Source of the DNA: Persicobacter sp. CCB-QB2
Lineage (GTDB): Bacteria > Bacteroidota > Bacteroidia > Cytophagales > Cyclobacteriaceae
NCBI RefSeq assembly: GCF_001274635.1
Contig: NZ_LBGV01000001.1
Location: 186,001-250,000 of the forward strand
Length of the DNA: 64,000 nucleotides
Reading direction: 5' to 3'
The notes under the pieces: model-generated
Database searches by the model: none
What the model saw: the letters and a program-made list of their open reading frames with translations, nothing else
What the model was told of the DNA's origin: nothing
Shown: positions 9,201-16,065 of the stretch, one piece after another
Numbering within the stretch: position 1 is the first letter of the stretch
How the letters are laid out: every line of letters starts with the position of its first letter
Position numbers and translations under genes: made by a program

Positions 9201-9554
9201 TCGAAGTTTGGGGTGATCGTACAATTGGCGCAGAATGGAGTGGAAGCCGTAGAAATGGTCCAAAAAAATAAATTTGACATGGTATTGATGGATCTGGAAA
9301 TGCCAATAATGGACGGTTTTGAAGCCACCAAAAAGATTAAATCCTTTAAGGAGGATTACTATCAAAAGCTACCCATTCTTGCGCTTACGGCTTCGGCCCT
9401 GTCGGAAGTTCAGAAAAGAGTATACGACTGGGGAATGGTAGATTTTATTACCAAGCCTTTTGACCCCAAAATATTCTACAATAAATTGCTAAAGCATTAT
9501 CGTCCCAAAAAGAAGGATGGTTTGCCTGTCCTCAATGCTAAGAAATCTCCCTGA
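6228..9554 (+). CDS. Membrane-anchored PAS hybrid histidine kinase/response regulator
   Basis: 1108 residues. Two membrane segments (about 11-33 and 150-172) bracket a roughly 115-residue periplasmic sensor region. A coiled linker and at least three PAS-like regions follow (from about 217, 330-450 and 600-700). The HisKA domain has the phospho-acceptor His730 in FLSTMSHEIRTPMN. An HATPase_c domain follows, with N box NLVNNAIKFT, G1 DTGIGIP and G2 GGTGLGL. The C-terminal receiver has Asp1022 in VLMDLEMPIMDG, the acidic pair in LLVEDNTMN, and the switch Thr and Lys. It would sense an unknown signal and pass phosphate internally from His to Asp. A downstream partner is not evident, since the next genes are a peptidase and a methyltransferase. 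The first PAS regions are divergent, so their number is uncertain. Confidence 0.92.
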   Translation: MHIHHSKLKRLNVVFAYFLLVLLTSTLLVLFLFDRKLDQQGAITHLVDQQIKRIQAISISPDVWRWKGIHDGHLEIKSKCSDLTYGAQWETMLSKANMSFNYLQKEREAHLSFLQHPIVKKDLIQYERQLEAMYELLILKFRRQNSQLIDLAMGLVFAISLLVFLGIILITRPLFRHLNTKNKALENAYKTTREKEVELRDAMMELSNTQEHLVIHENRYRTITEKMSNVILLLNEDAKIIYVSPSCLEQLGYEVADLLQAGFSTLITRDNHQDIEQHLEGISEEEIIEVPVQWIRYDEVEVWMQMKIQRVQGMVDASFLISAQNIESEIRAENLLKGTQDIARLGGFEIDFIKQSVEWTSQMNQIHELGEGFEISFDKLPALYGLNNQSALMTFLDLDENTACFQKEFQIPIKAGEFKWVRALGHVEFENQSITKLVGTLQDVDEQVKVAKMLEDKSLMVEQIMKASPNFLMVVEARKQEVIYTKGSVNRVLKLEGEEADWRKYLHAEDRRSMEEMLASSSLDLQTTDKLEMDLRLKNAERKNHWFHLTVSPFRRNEKEEVTELLFTLFDIQLKKERDEKLRRNVVSLKTFVGEAPAAIAMLDQDLKFLAVSERFREDYRTKDRQLVGQSYHTVFPDSPAYMEFLLKRGLKGIIEEEEEMQVFRCDGKEEWARWEMRPWFTDDYEIGGIILFSHFITEDRKLRGELIEAKERAEEASRTKAQFLSTMSHEIRTPMNAVVGLSHLLIEENPRPEQLEYLSKLKFSAESLLGLINDILDFSKIESGKLEIESITFNLWKDVKGVYDMLFFKAQEKKILLKYFIEEDVPKMVIGDPVRIRQILVNLVNNAIKFTPVGMVEIKVSATSVGDNACQIKFQVIDTGIGIPEDKVDAIFQSFSQVSAETTRKFGGTGLGLTITKKLCEMQGGSVSVSSELEVGSKFTVQLPYRLPDSVEERAEEKQETTTMGEDLEGVRVLLVEDNTMNQFVAKKFLSKFGVIVQLAQNGVEAVEMVQKNKFDMVLMDLEMPIMDGFEATKKIKSFKEDYYQKLPILALTASALSEVQKRVYDWGMVDFITKPFDPKIFYNKLLKHYRPKKKDGLPVLNAKKSP

Positions 9555-9615
9555 CTTGTCCGTGTTTTTGCATAAATCTTTCTTTAAGAAGCGCATTTAT
9601 TCGGCCAAACATCTC

Positions 9616-9623
9616 TATCTTTG
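9616..9623 (+). promoter_or_regulatory. Candidate -7 box of the M16 peptidase gene
   Basis: TATCTTTG fits the Bacteroidetes -7 consensus TAnnTTTG and lies 11 bases before the ATG at 9635, implying a very short leader. No clear -33 TTTG is visible. Confidence 0.45.
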
Positions 9624-9634
9624 CGGCTATCGCT

Positions 9635-10879
9635 ATGAAAGAATACGAGATTTTAGAACTCCCCAATGGCATTCGGGTGGTTCATAAAGAAGTGAGTCAC
9701 ACCAAGGTGGTGCACTGCGGATTTATTTTGGATGTTGGAAGCAGGGATGAGAGTGCCGAGGAATTGGGAATTGCTCACTTTTGGGAGCATATGGCTTTTA
9801 AAGGCACGGCGAATCGTCGGGCCTTTCATATTTTAAACAGACTGGAAGCAGTAGGAGGAGAGCTGAATGCTTATACCACCAAGGAAAAGGTATGCTTTTA
9901 TGCCTCGGTACTGGATGAGCATTTTCATAAGGCTTTTGATCTGCTGACGGATATCACTTTTCATTCTACTTTCCCGGAAAAGGAAATTTTGAAAGAACGG
10001 AATGTGATTCTGGAAGAAATGGCCATGTATCATGATACCACGGAAGATGCTATTCAGGATCATTTTGATGAGTTGGTCTTTCCCAATCATCCGCTGGGTT
10101 ACAATATATTGGGGACTTCAGATTCCATCGCTCAATTTAAGCAGGAAGATTTCCTTAAGTTTGTTCAAAAAAATCTGACCTCCGGACATTTGGTATTTTC
10201 CAGTATCGGGAACATTCCGGCCAAGGTAGTTTTTGAGAAAGCCAAAAAATTCCTGGGAGACATCAAGCTTACAGGCACTCCTCAGCAACGAATAAAGCCG
10301 GATTATTATGAGCCGGTAAGGAAAATTGTGGAACGCAGAGATATTACCCAATCTCATTCGATAATCGGTTTGCCGGCGCCCCATTTTGAGCATCCCAAGC
10401 GATTACCCTTTTTCATGTTGGTGAATTTGCTTGGAGGACCAAGCCTGAATTCCCGACTGAATTTGTCTCTGAGAGAAAAATTTGGACTGGTATACTCTAT
10501 AGAGGCTAATTTTACGCCTTATACGGATGCAGGACAGGTGAGCTTTTTCTTTGCAACGGATCCGGCCAGCCAGAGGAGAAGTGAAGCTTTGGTGATGAAG
10601 GAGATTCGACAGGTGAAGAAGAAAAAACTTGGGCCCATGCAATTGAGACAGGTAAAGGAACAATTAGTAGGGCAGCTGGCCATGGCGGAGGAAAATAATA
10701 TGGGATTGATGCTGAGTATGGCAAAGGGCTTGCTTGATCAAAACAAAATTGAGTCATTGGATAATATCATCCGGGGTATTCGGGCCGTAACGGCTGAGCA
10801 ATTGATGGATGCAGCCAATGAATTTTTAGTAGAAGAGCAATTTAGTTATTTGACTTACCAACCGGAGTTGGAAGCATAG
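9635..10879 (+). CDS. M16 family zinc metallopeptidase
   Basis: 414 residues, the size of a single-chain processing-peptidase-like M16 protein. The inverted zinc motif HxxEH is intact as HFWEH (residues 48-52), and the third zinc ligand Glu128 in ERNVILEEMAMYH comes 76 residues later, as in active family members. The C-terminal half (from about 215) is the second M16 domain that helps form the peptide chamber. No signal peptide is visible, so it may act in the cytoplasm or be exported in an unusual way. The methyltransferase gene starts 11 bp after its stop, so the two form an operon ended by the terminator at 11541. The substrate is unknown. Confidence 0.9.
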   Translation: MKEYEILELPNGIRVVHKEVSHTKVVHCGFILDVGSRDESAEELGIAHFWEHMAFKGTANRRAFHILNRLEAVGGELNAYTTKEKVCFYASVLDEHFHKAFDLLTDITFHSTFPEKEILKERNVILEEMAMYHDTTEDAIQDHFDELVFPNHPLGYNILGTSDSIAQFKQEDFLKFVQKNLTSGHLVFSSIGNIPAKVVFEKAKKFLGDIKLTGTPQQRIKPDYYEPVRKIVERRDITQSHSIIGLPAPHFEHPKRLPFFMLVNLLGGPSLNSRLNLSLREKFGLVYSIEANFTPYTDAGQVSFFFATDPASQRRSEALVMKEIRQVKKKKLGPMQLRQVKEQLVGQLAMAEENNMGLMLSMAKGLLDQNKIESLDNIIRGIRAVTAEQLMDAANEFLVEEQFSYLTYQPELEA

Positions 10880-10890
10880 AAAGAGTTAAT

Positions 10891-11535
10891 ATGGAATTTA
10901 TAGATCCTGAATTACAGGCTTATTGTGATGCGCATACCGATAAAGAGCCTGAGGTTTTAACGGCTTTGGATCGTGATACGAATGTAAATGTATTAATGCC
11001 CCGCATGCTATCCGGACATTTTCAGGGAAGGTTTTTAAGCATTTTCACCCATATATTAAAGCCGAAGCGGATATTGGAAATTGGAACCTTTACGGGGTAT
11101 TCCGGGATTGCCATGGCGGAAGGCTTGCCCGAAGACGGAGAGTTGGTGACAGTAGACATCAATGAAGAACTGACCGATATGGTGGAGGAATATGCGGAGC
11201 AGGCGGGAGTTTTGGATAAAATCAAAATCCTGAGTGGTCCGGCATTGGAGATTATTCCTGCCCTGGAGGGTACATTTGATTTGGTTTTTATCGATGCCGA
11301 CAAGGGTAATTATGCCAACTATTATGAGTTGATCGTGGAGAAGCTTAATCCGGGAGGTGTGATTTTGGCCGATAATGTGCTTTGGAGTGGAAAGGTGCTG
11401 GAAAAAAACCGAAAGAAGCTTGATAAAGACACTGCTGCCGTACTAGACTTTAACCGAAAAGTACAGGAAGATCCCAGGGTGGAGAATATTTTACTTCCCT
11501 TAAGGGATGGCCTGATGATGGCACGAAAAAAATAA
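10891..11535 (+). CDS. Class I SAM-dependent O-methyltransferase (COMT/CCoAOMT-like)
   Basis: 214 residues. The SAM-binding glycine loop ILEIGTFTGYSGIAMA (motif I), the acidic loop VTVDI, FIDADKGNY (metal-site Asp of the cation-dependent caffeoyl-CoA/catechol methyltransferase family) and PGGVILADNVLW are all present, with the Asp-Asn metal ligands typical of this family. It should transfer a methyl group to a catechol-like hydroxyl using a divalent metal. It is cotranscribed with the M16 peptidase (11 bp apart), a pairing often seen in this phylum without a known link. The natural substrate cannot be read from the sequence. Confidence 0.9.
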   Translation: MEFIDPELQAYCDAHTDKEPEVLTALDRDTNVNVLMPRMLSGHFQGRFLSIFTHILKPKRILEIGTFTGYSGIAMAEGLPEDGELVTVDINEELTDMVEEYAEQAGVLDKIKILSGPALEIIPALEGTFDLVFIDADKGNYANYYELIVEKLNPGGVILADNVLWSGKVLEKNRKKLDKDTAAVLDFNRKVQEDPRVENILLPLRDGLMMARKK

Positions 11536-11540
11536 AGAAG

Positions 11541-11564
11541 AGCTACCTTGGGTAGCTTTTTTTT
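11541..11564 (+). terminator. Terminator after the O-methyltransferase gene
   Basis: AGCTACC, loop TTG, GGTAGCT, then nine T. It lies 5 bases past the stop codon. Confidence 0.9.
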
Positions 11565-11773
11565 GTATCAAATGCTACCTAAATCCTCTTTTTGCTGCAG
11601 GGGCAGGAAAAATGAAAGAATCGTTCCCGGTTGCGAGTTTTTCCCAAAGAGGCAGATGAATGAGGTCAAAGCAAACATCCCCAATTTGGGCTATTAATCA
11701 TCAAAGAAGATTGCCTGCAATTGGTTGATGTTTAGTGAGATTAGTGGTTTTGGCGGTGAATAATCCGGCTTAA
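11565..11773 (-). mobile_element. 222-bp MITE-like element, copy 5 (first of a tandem group)
   Basis: Reverse orientation. It keeps AAATCCTC, GGAAAAATGAAAGAAT, GCGAGTTTTTCCC, GGCAGATGAATGAGG, CCCAATTTGGGCTATTAATCATCAAA and the end GGCGGTGAATAATCCGGCTTAA. The left terminal repeat is badly eroded and merges into the preceding terminator. Confidence 0.7.
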
Positions 11774-11978
11774 TACTTGAATGATCATTAAACGTGAAGG
11801 CGGGAAAATAAGGGAAATTGACCTGTTCCGAGTTTTTCTTGCGAAGTAAAGAAATAAGGAAAATTAGATCACCCTCATAGGGGCGATGATCAAAACAGGA
11901 AAGTCATGTGCAATCTACCGAAGGTTACTTGTCTGTGAGTGGTTGTAATGTACTTCCTTGCGCATAATTTGGGGTAAG
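11770..11978 (-). mobile_element. 222-bp MITE-like element, copy 6 (degraded, tandem)
   Basis: It shares the TTAA at 11770-11773 with copy 5. AAGGCGGGAAAATAAGGGAA, TTCCGAGTTTTTCTTGCGAAG, AGAAATAAGG and the end GCGCATAATTTGGGGTAAG follow the family order, with many substitutions. The boundaries are approximate. Confidence 0.45.
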
Positions 11979-12180
11979 CCGGATTCTATTAGGATCGTTC
12001 AGTTTTTGTAAAAAATGGGTTAATTGGCAGTTGATCAGGGGGCAAGGTGAGTCGGGAGAAAGCTTTGTTTAGAGGTGGATAAAGCGCAAACTGCTATGGG
12101 AATTTTGACGGGCTTTAGTCCTAATCCTTGATTCATCCTTGATTCTAGGGCATTGTCATGTGGATGATGTGAAGTGATCC
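11975..12180 (-). mobile_element. 222-bp MITE-like element, copy 7 (remnant, tandem)
   Basis: It begins TAAGCCGGATT like an intact end, and later shows GTAAAAAATGGG and GGGAGAAAGCTTTG in the expected order. The right end cannot be placed. With copies 5 and 6 it would make three elements head to tail filling the 800-bp gap before the transglycosylase gene. Confidence 0.35.
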
Positions 12181-12354
12181 ATGCCCTCTACTCATCATTG
12201 GAATTTGCCGCTGATGATAGGGTTTGGAATACGCACTTTATTTTTGTGGCAAATATTATTCAGACGAAATTCAATCCCGGAAAACGATTTTTTTGGTATT
12301 ATTGTGAGCTTGCTTAGCAAGAATGATCTAATAGAATTTTTTAACCCAATATTC

Positions 12355-14190
12355 ATGATTAAAAAATTTGTGGGAGGCCTTTCCCTTATCCTTTCCCTTT
12401 TTATTGGAATGCAGTCCGTAATGGCGCAGAAGATAAAGGTTTCTGAAACCATGTACTTTGCTGGTGTAAAGCTTCAATTATCCAAATCCCTGCAGGCAGA
12501 ACTGAAGAAAGAGGCCGAACAGTTACATAGAGGCGGCGTTTATTTCGATCAGAAATTACAAAGAATTTATGCCTATATGCCCGTTATTGAAGAGGTCATG
12601 AAAGAGGAGGGTTTGCCGGAAGACTTTAAATATTTGCCCATACAGGAAAGCTCTTTAATTGGAGATGCGGTATCTTCTTCAAACGCGGTAGGTTTTTGGC
12701 AGTTTAAAAAGCCAACAGCACTGGAAGTCGGCATGCGTGTGGATGGCAGTGTAGATGAGCGGATGAGTATTACGGGGGCAACCAAGGGAGCCGCGAACTA
12801 TTTGAAGAAGCACAATCGCTATTTGGATAATTGGGTGCATACCTTGTTATCGTATTATGCTGGTTTGGGAGGTGTTAAGCGGCATATCAACAATAAATAC
12901 AAAGGCGCCAAAAGTATGAAGGTGGATACCAAATTGCACTGGTATGTGAAAAAGACTTTAGCGCATAAAATTGCTTTTGAATCTTATTTGGAAAATATAC
13001 CACCGCAAAAGTATTATCTGAAAACCTATAACCGGGGATCCGGCAAGACTATGCGTCAGGTAGCATATGAGCTGAAAATTGATGAAGACATCCTGAAAGA
13101 TTATAACCTGTGGTTGAAAAAAGGAAGAGTGCCCACCGGGAAGACTTATACTTTTGTGTATCCTATAGAGGGACCAAGCAGAGCGCTGGACCGATTAAGT
13201 CCGGCCTACGCCCATAATGATGGGAATGTACCAGCGGAGATTAAAGATTATCCGGCTTGGAGACGAGTGGGAGATCGGGTGAAAAAGATCAATGGCATCC
13301 GGGGGATTGTAGCGCAAAGAGGCGAAGATATCTCTGATTTGGCCAACATTGGAAAGGTTTCTGAAATCAAGTTTATCAAATACAATGATATCCCAGCGCA
13401 CAGACTGGTGCATGAAGGGGAAATTTTCTATTTCAAAAGAAAGAAAAGAAAAGCACCTAAAGGAGTGGACTTTCATATTGCGCAGTATGGGGAAACCATG
13501 TGGGATGTGGCGCAGCATTATGGTATTAAACTGAAATCGTTGTTAAAAAAGAACCGCATGCATGAATTCGATCCATTAAAGCCGGGTCGTAAATTGTTCC
13601 TGCGCGATACGCGAGCGTCCAGACAAGCTATCGAGTATGTAGAAGTAGAGGAACCCCAAAAACAATCGCCTCAGGCCAAGCAGGAATGGAAGCCCCTGCC
13701 AGCGGCTGAAGAAAAAAGTGCCGGCAGGGAAGCCGAAAAGGAATACAATCCTCCCAAAACGGAAGAGGTAGTGGTGGAGCAAGTGCCGGAGGAAAAGCCC
13801 CAGTCATCCCCAAAAAAGGTAAGCCGCTCGGAACCTGAACCATCAGCTAGCACCTCGGCCTATCATATTGTAGTCAAGGGAGAAACCTATTATGGAATTT
13901 CAAGAAAATACCAGCTTTCAGTGGAGGACCTGTTAGCATTAAATGGTTTAGCGGAAAACGCACCCTTATCCATTGGCCAACAGTTAAAGGTCAAAAATGG
14001 AGGTGTTACTGCAAAACCAAAATTAATAAGCAGTGATAAAATACATAAAGTACAAAAAGGGGAGACGATGTATAAGATTTCCAAGCAGTATGGGGTGTCT
14101 GTAGAAGACATCCTGAAATGGAATAATAAAAAAGACGCGTCTTTAAGTATAGGAGAAGAGTTGAAAATCCTTAATTCTCTGGCTCAGTAG
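12355..14190 (+). CDS. LysM-containing membrane-bound lytic murein transglycosylase (MltD-like)
   Basis: 611 residues from the ATG at 12355. The frame is open from 12181, but only the internal start gives a signal peptide (MIKKFVGG, hydrophobic core, cleavage near VMAQ). A TATTTTTG box at 12239-12246 could be its promoter, which also argues against the longer form. The SLT domain carries the catalytic glutamate in PIQESSL (Glu98) and the family motif AVGFWQFKKPTA. Three LysM repeats follow, at about residues 371-415, 500-548 and 562-608, separated by a proline and glutamate-rich linker. It cleaves the glycan strands of peptidoglycan in the periplasm, forming anhydromuropeptides, while the LysM repeats bind the wall. 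Unlike E. coli MltD it shows no lipobox. Confidence 0.92.
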   Translation: MIKKFVGGLSLILSLFIGMQSVMAQKIKVSETMYFAGVKLQLSKSLQAELKKEAEQLHRGGVYFDQKLQRIYAYMPVIEEVMKEEGLPEDFKYLPIQESSLIGDAVSSSNAVGFWQFKKPTALEVGMRVDGSVDERMSITGATKGAANYLKKHNRYLDNWVHTLLSYYAGLGGVKRHINNKYKGAKSMKVDTKLHWYVKKTLAHKIAFESYLENIPPQKYYLKTYNRGSGKTMRQVAYELKIDEDILKDYNLWLKKGRVPTGKTYTFVYPIEGPSRALDRLSPAYAHNDGNVPAEIKDYPAWRRVGDRVKKINGIRGIVAQRGEDISDLANIGKVSEIKFIKYNDIPAHRLVHEGEIFYFKRKKRKAPKGVDFHIAQYGETMWDVAQHYGIKLKSLLKKNRMHEFDPLKPGRKLFLRDTRASRQAIEYVEVEEPQKQSPQAKQEWKPLPAAEEKSAGREAEKEYNPPKTEEVVVEQVPEEKPQSSPKKVSRSEPEPSASTSAYHIVVKGETYYGISRKYQLSVEDLLALNGLAENAPLSIGQQLKVKNGGVTAKPKLISSDKIHKVQKGETMYKISKQYGVSVEDILKWNNKKDASLSIGEELKILNSLAQ

Positions 14191-14315
14191 TGTATTGAAT
14201 ATAGTTAAATTTGTGCAAATCCAATGCAAATCCTTATATTGGGAGCTTCTTGGGATATTGACCGCCCAAAAGGTTGGAGCAAAAATAAGGACCTCATTTA
14301 ATAAATGGTAATGAT

Positions 14316-14720
14316 ATGCCTTCGGAAAAAATAGAATTGGTGATGTTGGTGGATGATAATGACACCGATAATTTTATAAGTAAGAGAATAATTGAAATAG
14401 CAGGCTTTGCCGAGAATATTGTAGTTCAGAATTCGGGGAAAGGGGCTTTAGATTACCTGAAAAATAATGCAGATAATCCGGAGGCTTTGCCTAATTTGAT
14501 TTTTTTGGATATTAATATGCCCATTGTGGATGGCTTTGTTTTCCTCTTTGAGTTTGAAAAATTCCCCTCTTCAGTGAAAGACAAATGCCGGGTGGTGATT
14601 CTTTCCAGCTCGGATAACGAAAGAGATATTGATCAAATTATGAGCAATGATCATGTTTTGACTTTTATTACGAAGCCTTTGACAGATGTCTCATTAAATA
14701 AGGTGAAAGAATTTGTTTGA
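14316..14720 (+). CDS. Single-domain response regulator (CheY-like receiver)
   Basis: 134 residues, one receiver domain and no output domain. The acidic pocket is D13 and D14, the phospho-acceptor is Asp65 in IFLDINMPIVDG, the switch residue lies in VVILSSSD, and the conserved lysine is in FITKPL. It is of the type found in Bacteroidota beside or apart from hybrid kinases and may work as a phosphate shuttle or sink. It stands alone between the transglycosylase and DUF3078 genes, with its own terminator. No cognate kinase can be assigned, although two hybrid kinases lie in the window. Confidence 0.9.
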   Translation: MPSEKIELVMLVDDNDTDNFISKRIIEIAGFAENIVVQNSGKGALDYLKNNADNPEALPNLIFLDINMPIVDGFVFLFEFEKFPSSVKDKCRVVILSSSDNERDIDQIMSNDHVLTFITKPLTDVSLNKVKEFV

Positions 14721-14728
14721 TTTTCCTT

Positions 14729-14756
14729 AAAAGCTTGGCATAGGCCAAGCTTTTTT
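14729..14756 (+). terminator. Terminator after the response regulator
   Basis: AAAAGCTTGGC pairs with GCCAAGCTTTT around a short loop, followed by T. It begins 8 bases after the stop. Confidence 0.9.
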
Positions 14757-14797
14757 GGTTTTTTTGCAAATCAATCAAATTTTTACATTTCAGCCGC

Positions 14798-16023
14798 ATG
14801 AAAAGACTGCTTTGGCTCTTCATCTTTTTTTTTCCAATGGCAGTGTTCGCTCAGCAAGAGGACGAACAGGATCAGGAAGACATTGAACAAATAGAAATCC
14901 TCAATTTTGGAAAGAAGTATAAAGCCAGGATGGATTCCCTGGAACGGGTGACTGAGGAATTACGCTACGACTCTCTTTATTATCTTTTGGAACCCGAGTA
15001 TGTTGTCATCGCCCCCACGGCGCTGATGGATACCTTGAAGTTGTCCAACATCGATACGCTCAAGTTTTTCTTTCCTCCAAAAGTTTTACTGGTAGATGTG
15101 AATCATTACAATGATTCCATTTCGGTATATCAGGCTTCCACTGATACGATGGAGCTCAGAATGAATCCCAAATTTATGCTAGTGCCGGAAGGCTATGAAG
15201 TGGAACCGGATGAGAAACCTAAGTACTGGACGCACGGCGGGTATTTAAGAGTGCATATGGCGCAGGTATCTTTAACCAACTGGAACCCCGGGGGGAAAGC
15301 TCTCTGAATGCAACTACTGAGTTTAAAGTCTGGGCCAGTAAAAAGAAAGGGCATGTCGAGCTGGAAAACAGAATGGAATTACAATATGGGGTGATTCGGT
15401 CTGGTCAGAAGTTAGAGAAAAACAATGATCAGATCTGGTTAGTCTCCCGGCAGTCCCGGCAGATTACCAACTCCTGGCAGCTTTCCGCGCTGGAGGATTT
15501 TCGTACCCAGTTTCAGCCGGGTTTTACCATCAATGATGATAACAGTAAGAATTACATTTCCAATTTTATGGCGCCGGCCAATTTGGAACTTTCGCTCGGT
15601 TTCTCCTATAACCGCATCAAGAATTTGAACGTTTTGGTATCCCCGATTAAAGGTAAAGTAACCTTTCTGCTGGATGATCAACTTTCACAAGATGGAGCAC
15701 ATGGTGTGGAAGCCGGGAAAAAGTTTAGATCCCAGCTCGGTTCGGGTATTTTCCTCGATTTAAAGGAAACCGAAATATTACCCAATATCTTTTATACTTC
15801 CTCCGTCAACCTTTTTGCAGGTTTTCAGGCTTTTTCGCAAGTAGCAGTGGATTGGCGAAATGACATTCGTTTTCGAGTGAATCGTTATATGTCAACTAAC
15901 TTTAGTTCCAGACTTGTATATGATCACGATGTGGCGGTAAGCCGGGACGATGGAACCTCCGGGCCTGCAATGCAGATGCGTAATGAGATCAGTTTGGTAT
16001 TCATATTGGATTACTCCAAATAA
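14798..16023 (+). CDS. DUF3078 family outer-membrane-type protein (apparent frameshift)
   Basis: Read straight, the gene breaks into 169- and 216-residue pieces. If one G is restored to the CCCCGGGGGG run (G at 15290-15295), the two join in one frame of 408 residues. The join reads NWNPGGESSLNA, matching the LSNWxxGGxxSL core of DUF3078. The protein has an N-terminal signal peptide (cleavage near VFAQ), an acidic segment, and a C-terminal part with alternating strands ending in an aromatic-rich strand (FILDYSK), as for beta-barrel or outer-membrane proteins. Its function is unknown. A TACATTTC box just before the start may be the promoter. Five other genes here have the same one-G defect, so I treat this as a sequence error rather than a true pseudogene. 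Confidence 0.75.
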
Positions 16024-16024
16024 T

Positions 16025-16060
16025 AAAAAGGGAAAGCAGTATTGGTTGCTTTCCCTTTTT
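16025..16060. terminator. Bidirectional terminator between convergent genes
   Basis: AAAAAGGGAAAGCA pairs with TGCTTTCCCTTTTT. The A and T flanks serve both the DUF3078 gene and the minus-strand synthase gene that stops at 16066. Confidence 0.9.
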
Positions 16061-16065
16061 ATTGA

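Noticed and set aside
12181..12354. Longer N-terminus of the lytic transglycosylase
   Set aside because: The ATG at 12355 gives a clean signal peptide; the upstream residues do not look like protein and contain a TATTTTTG promoter box.
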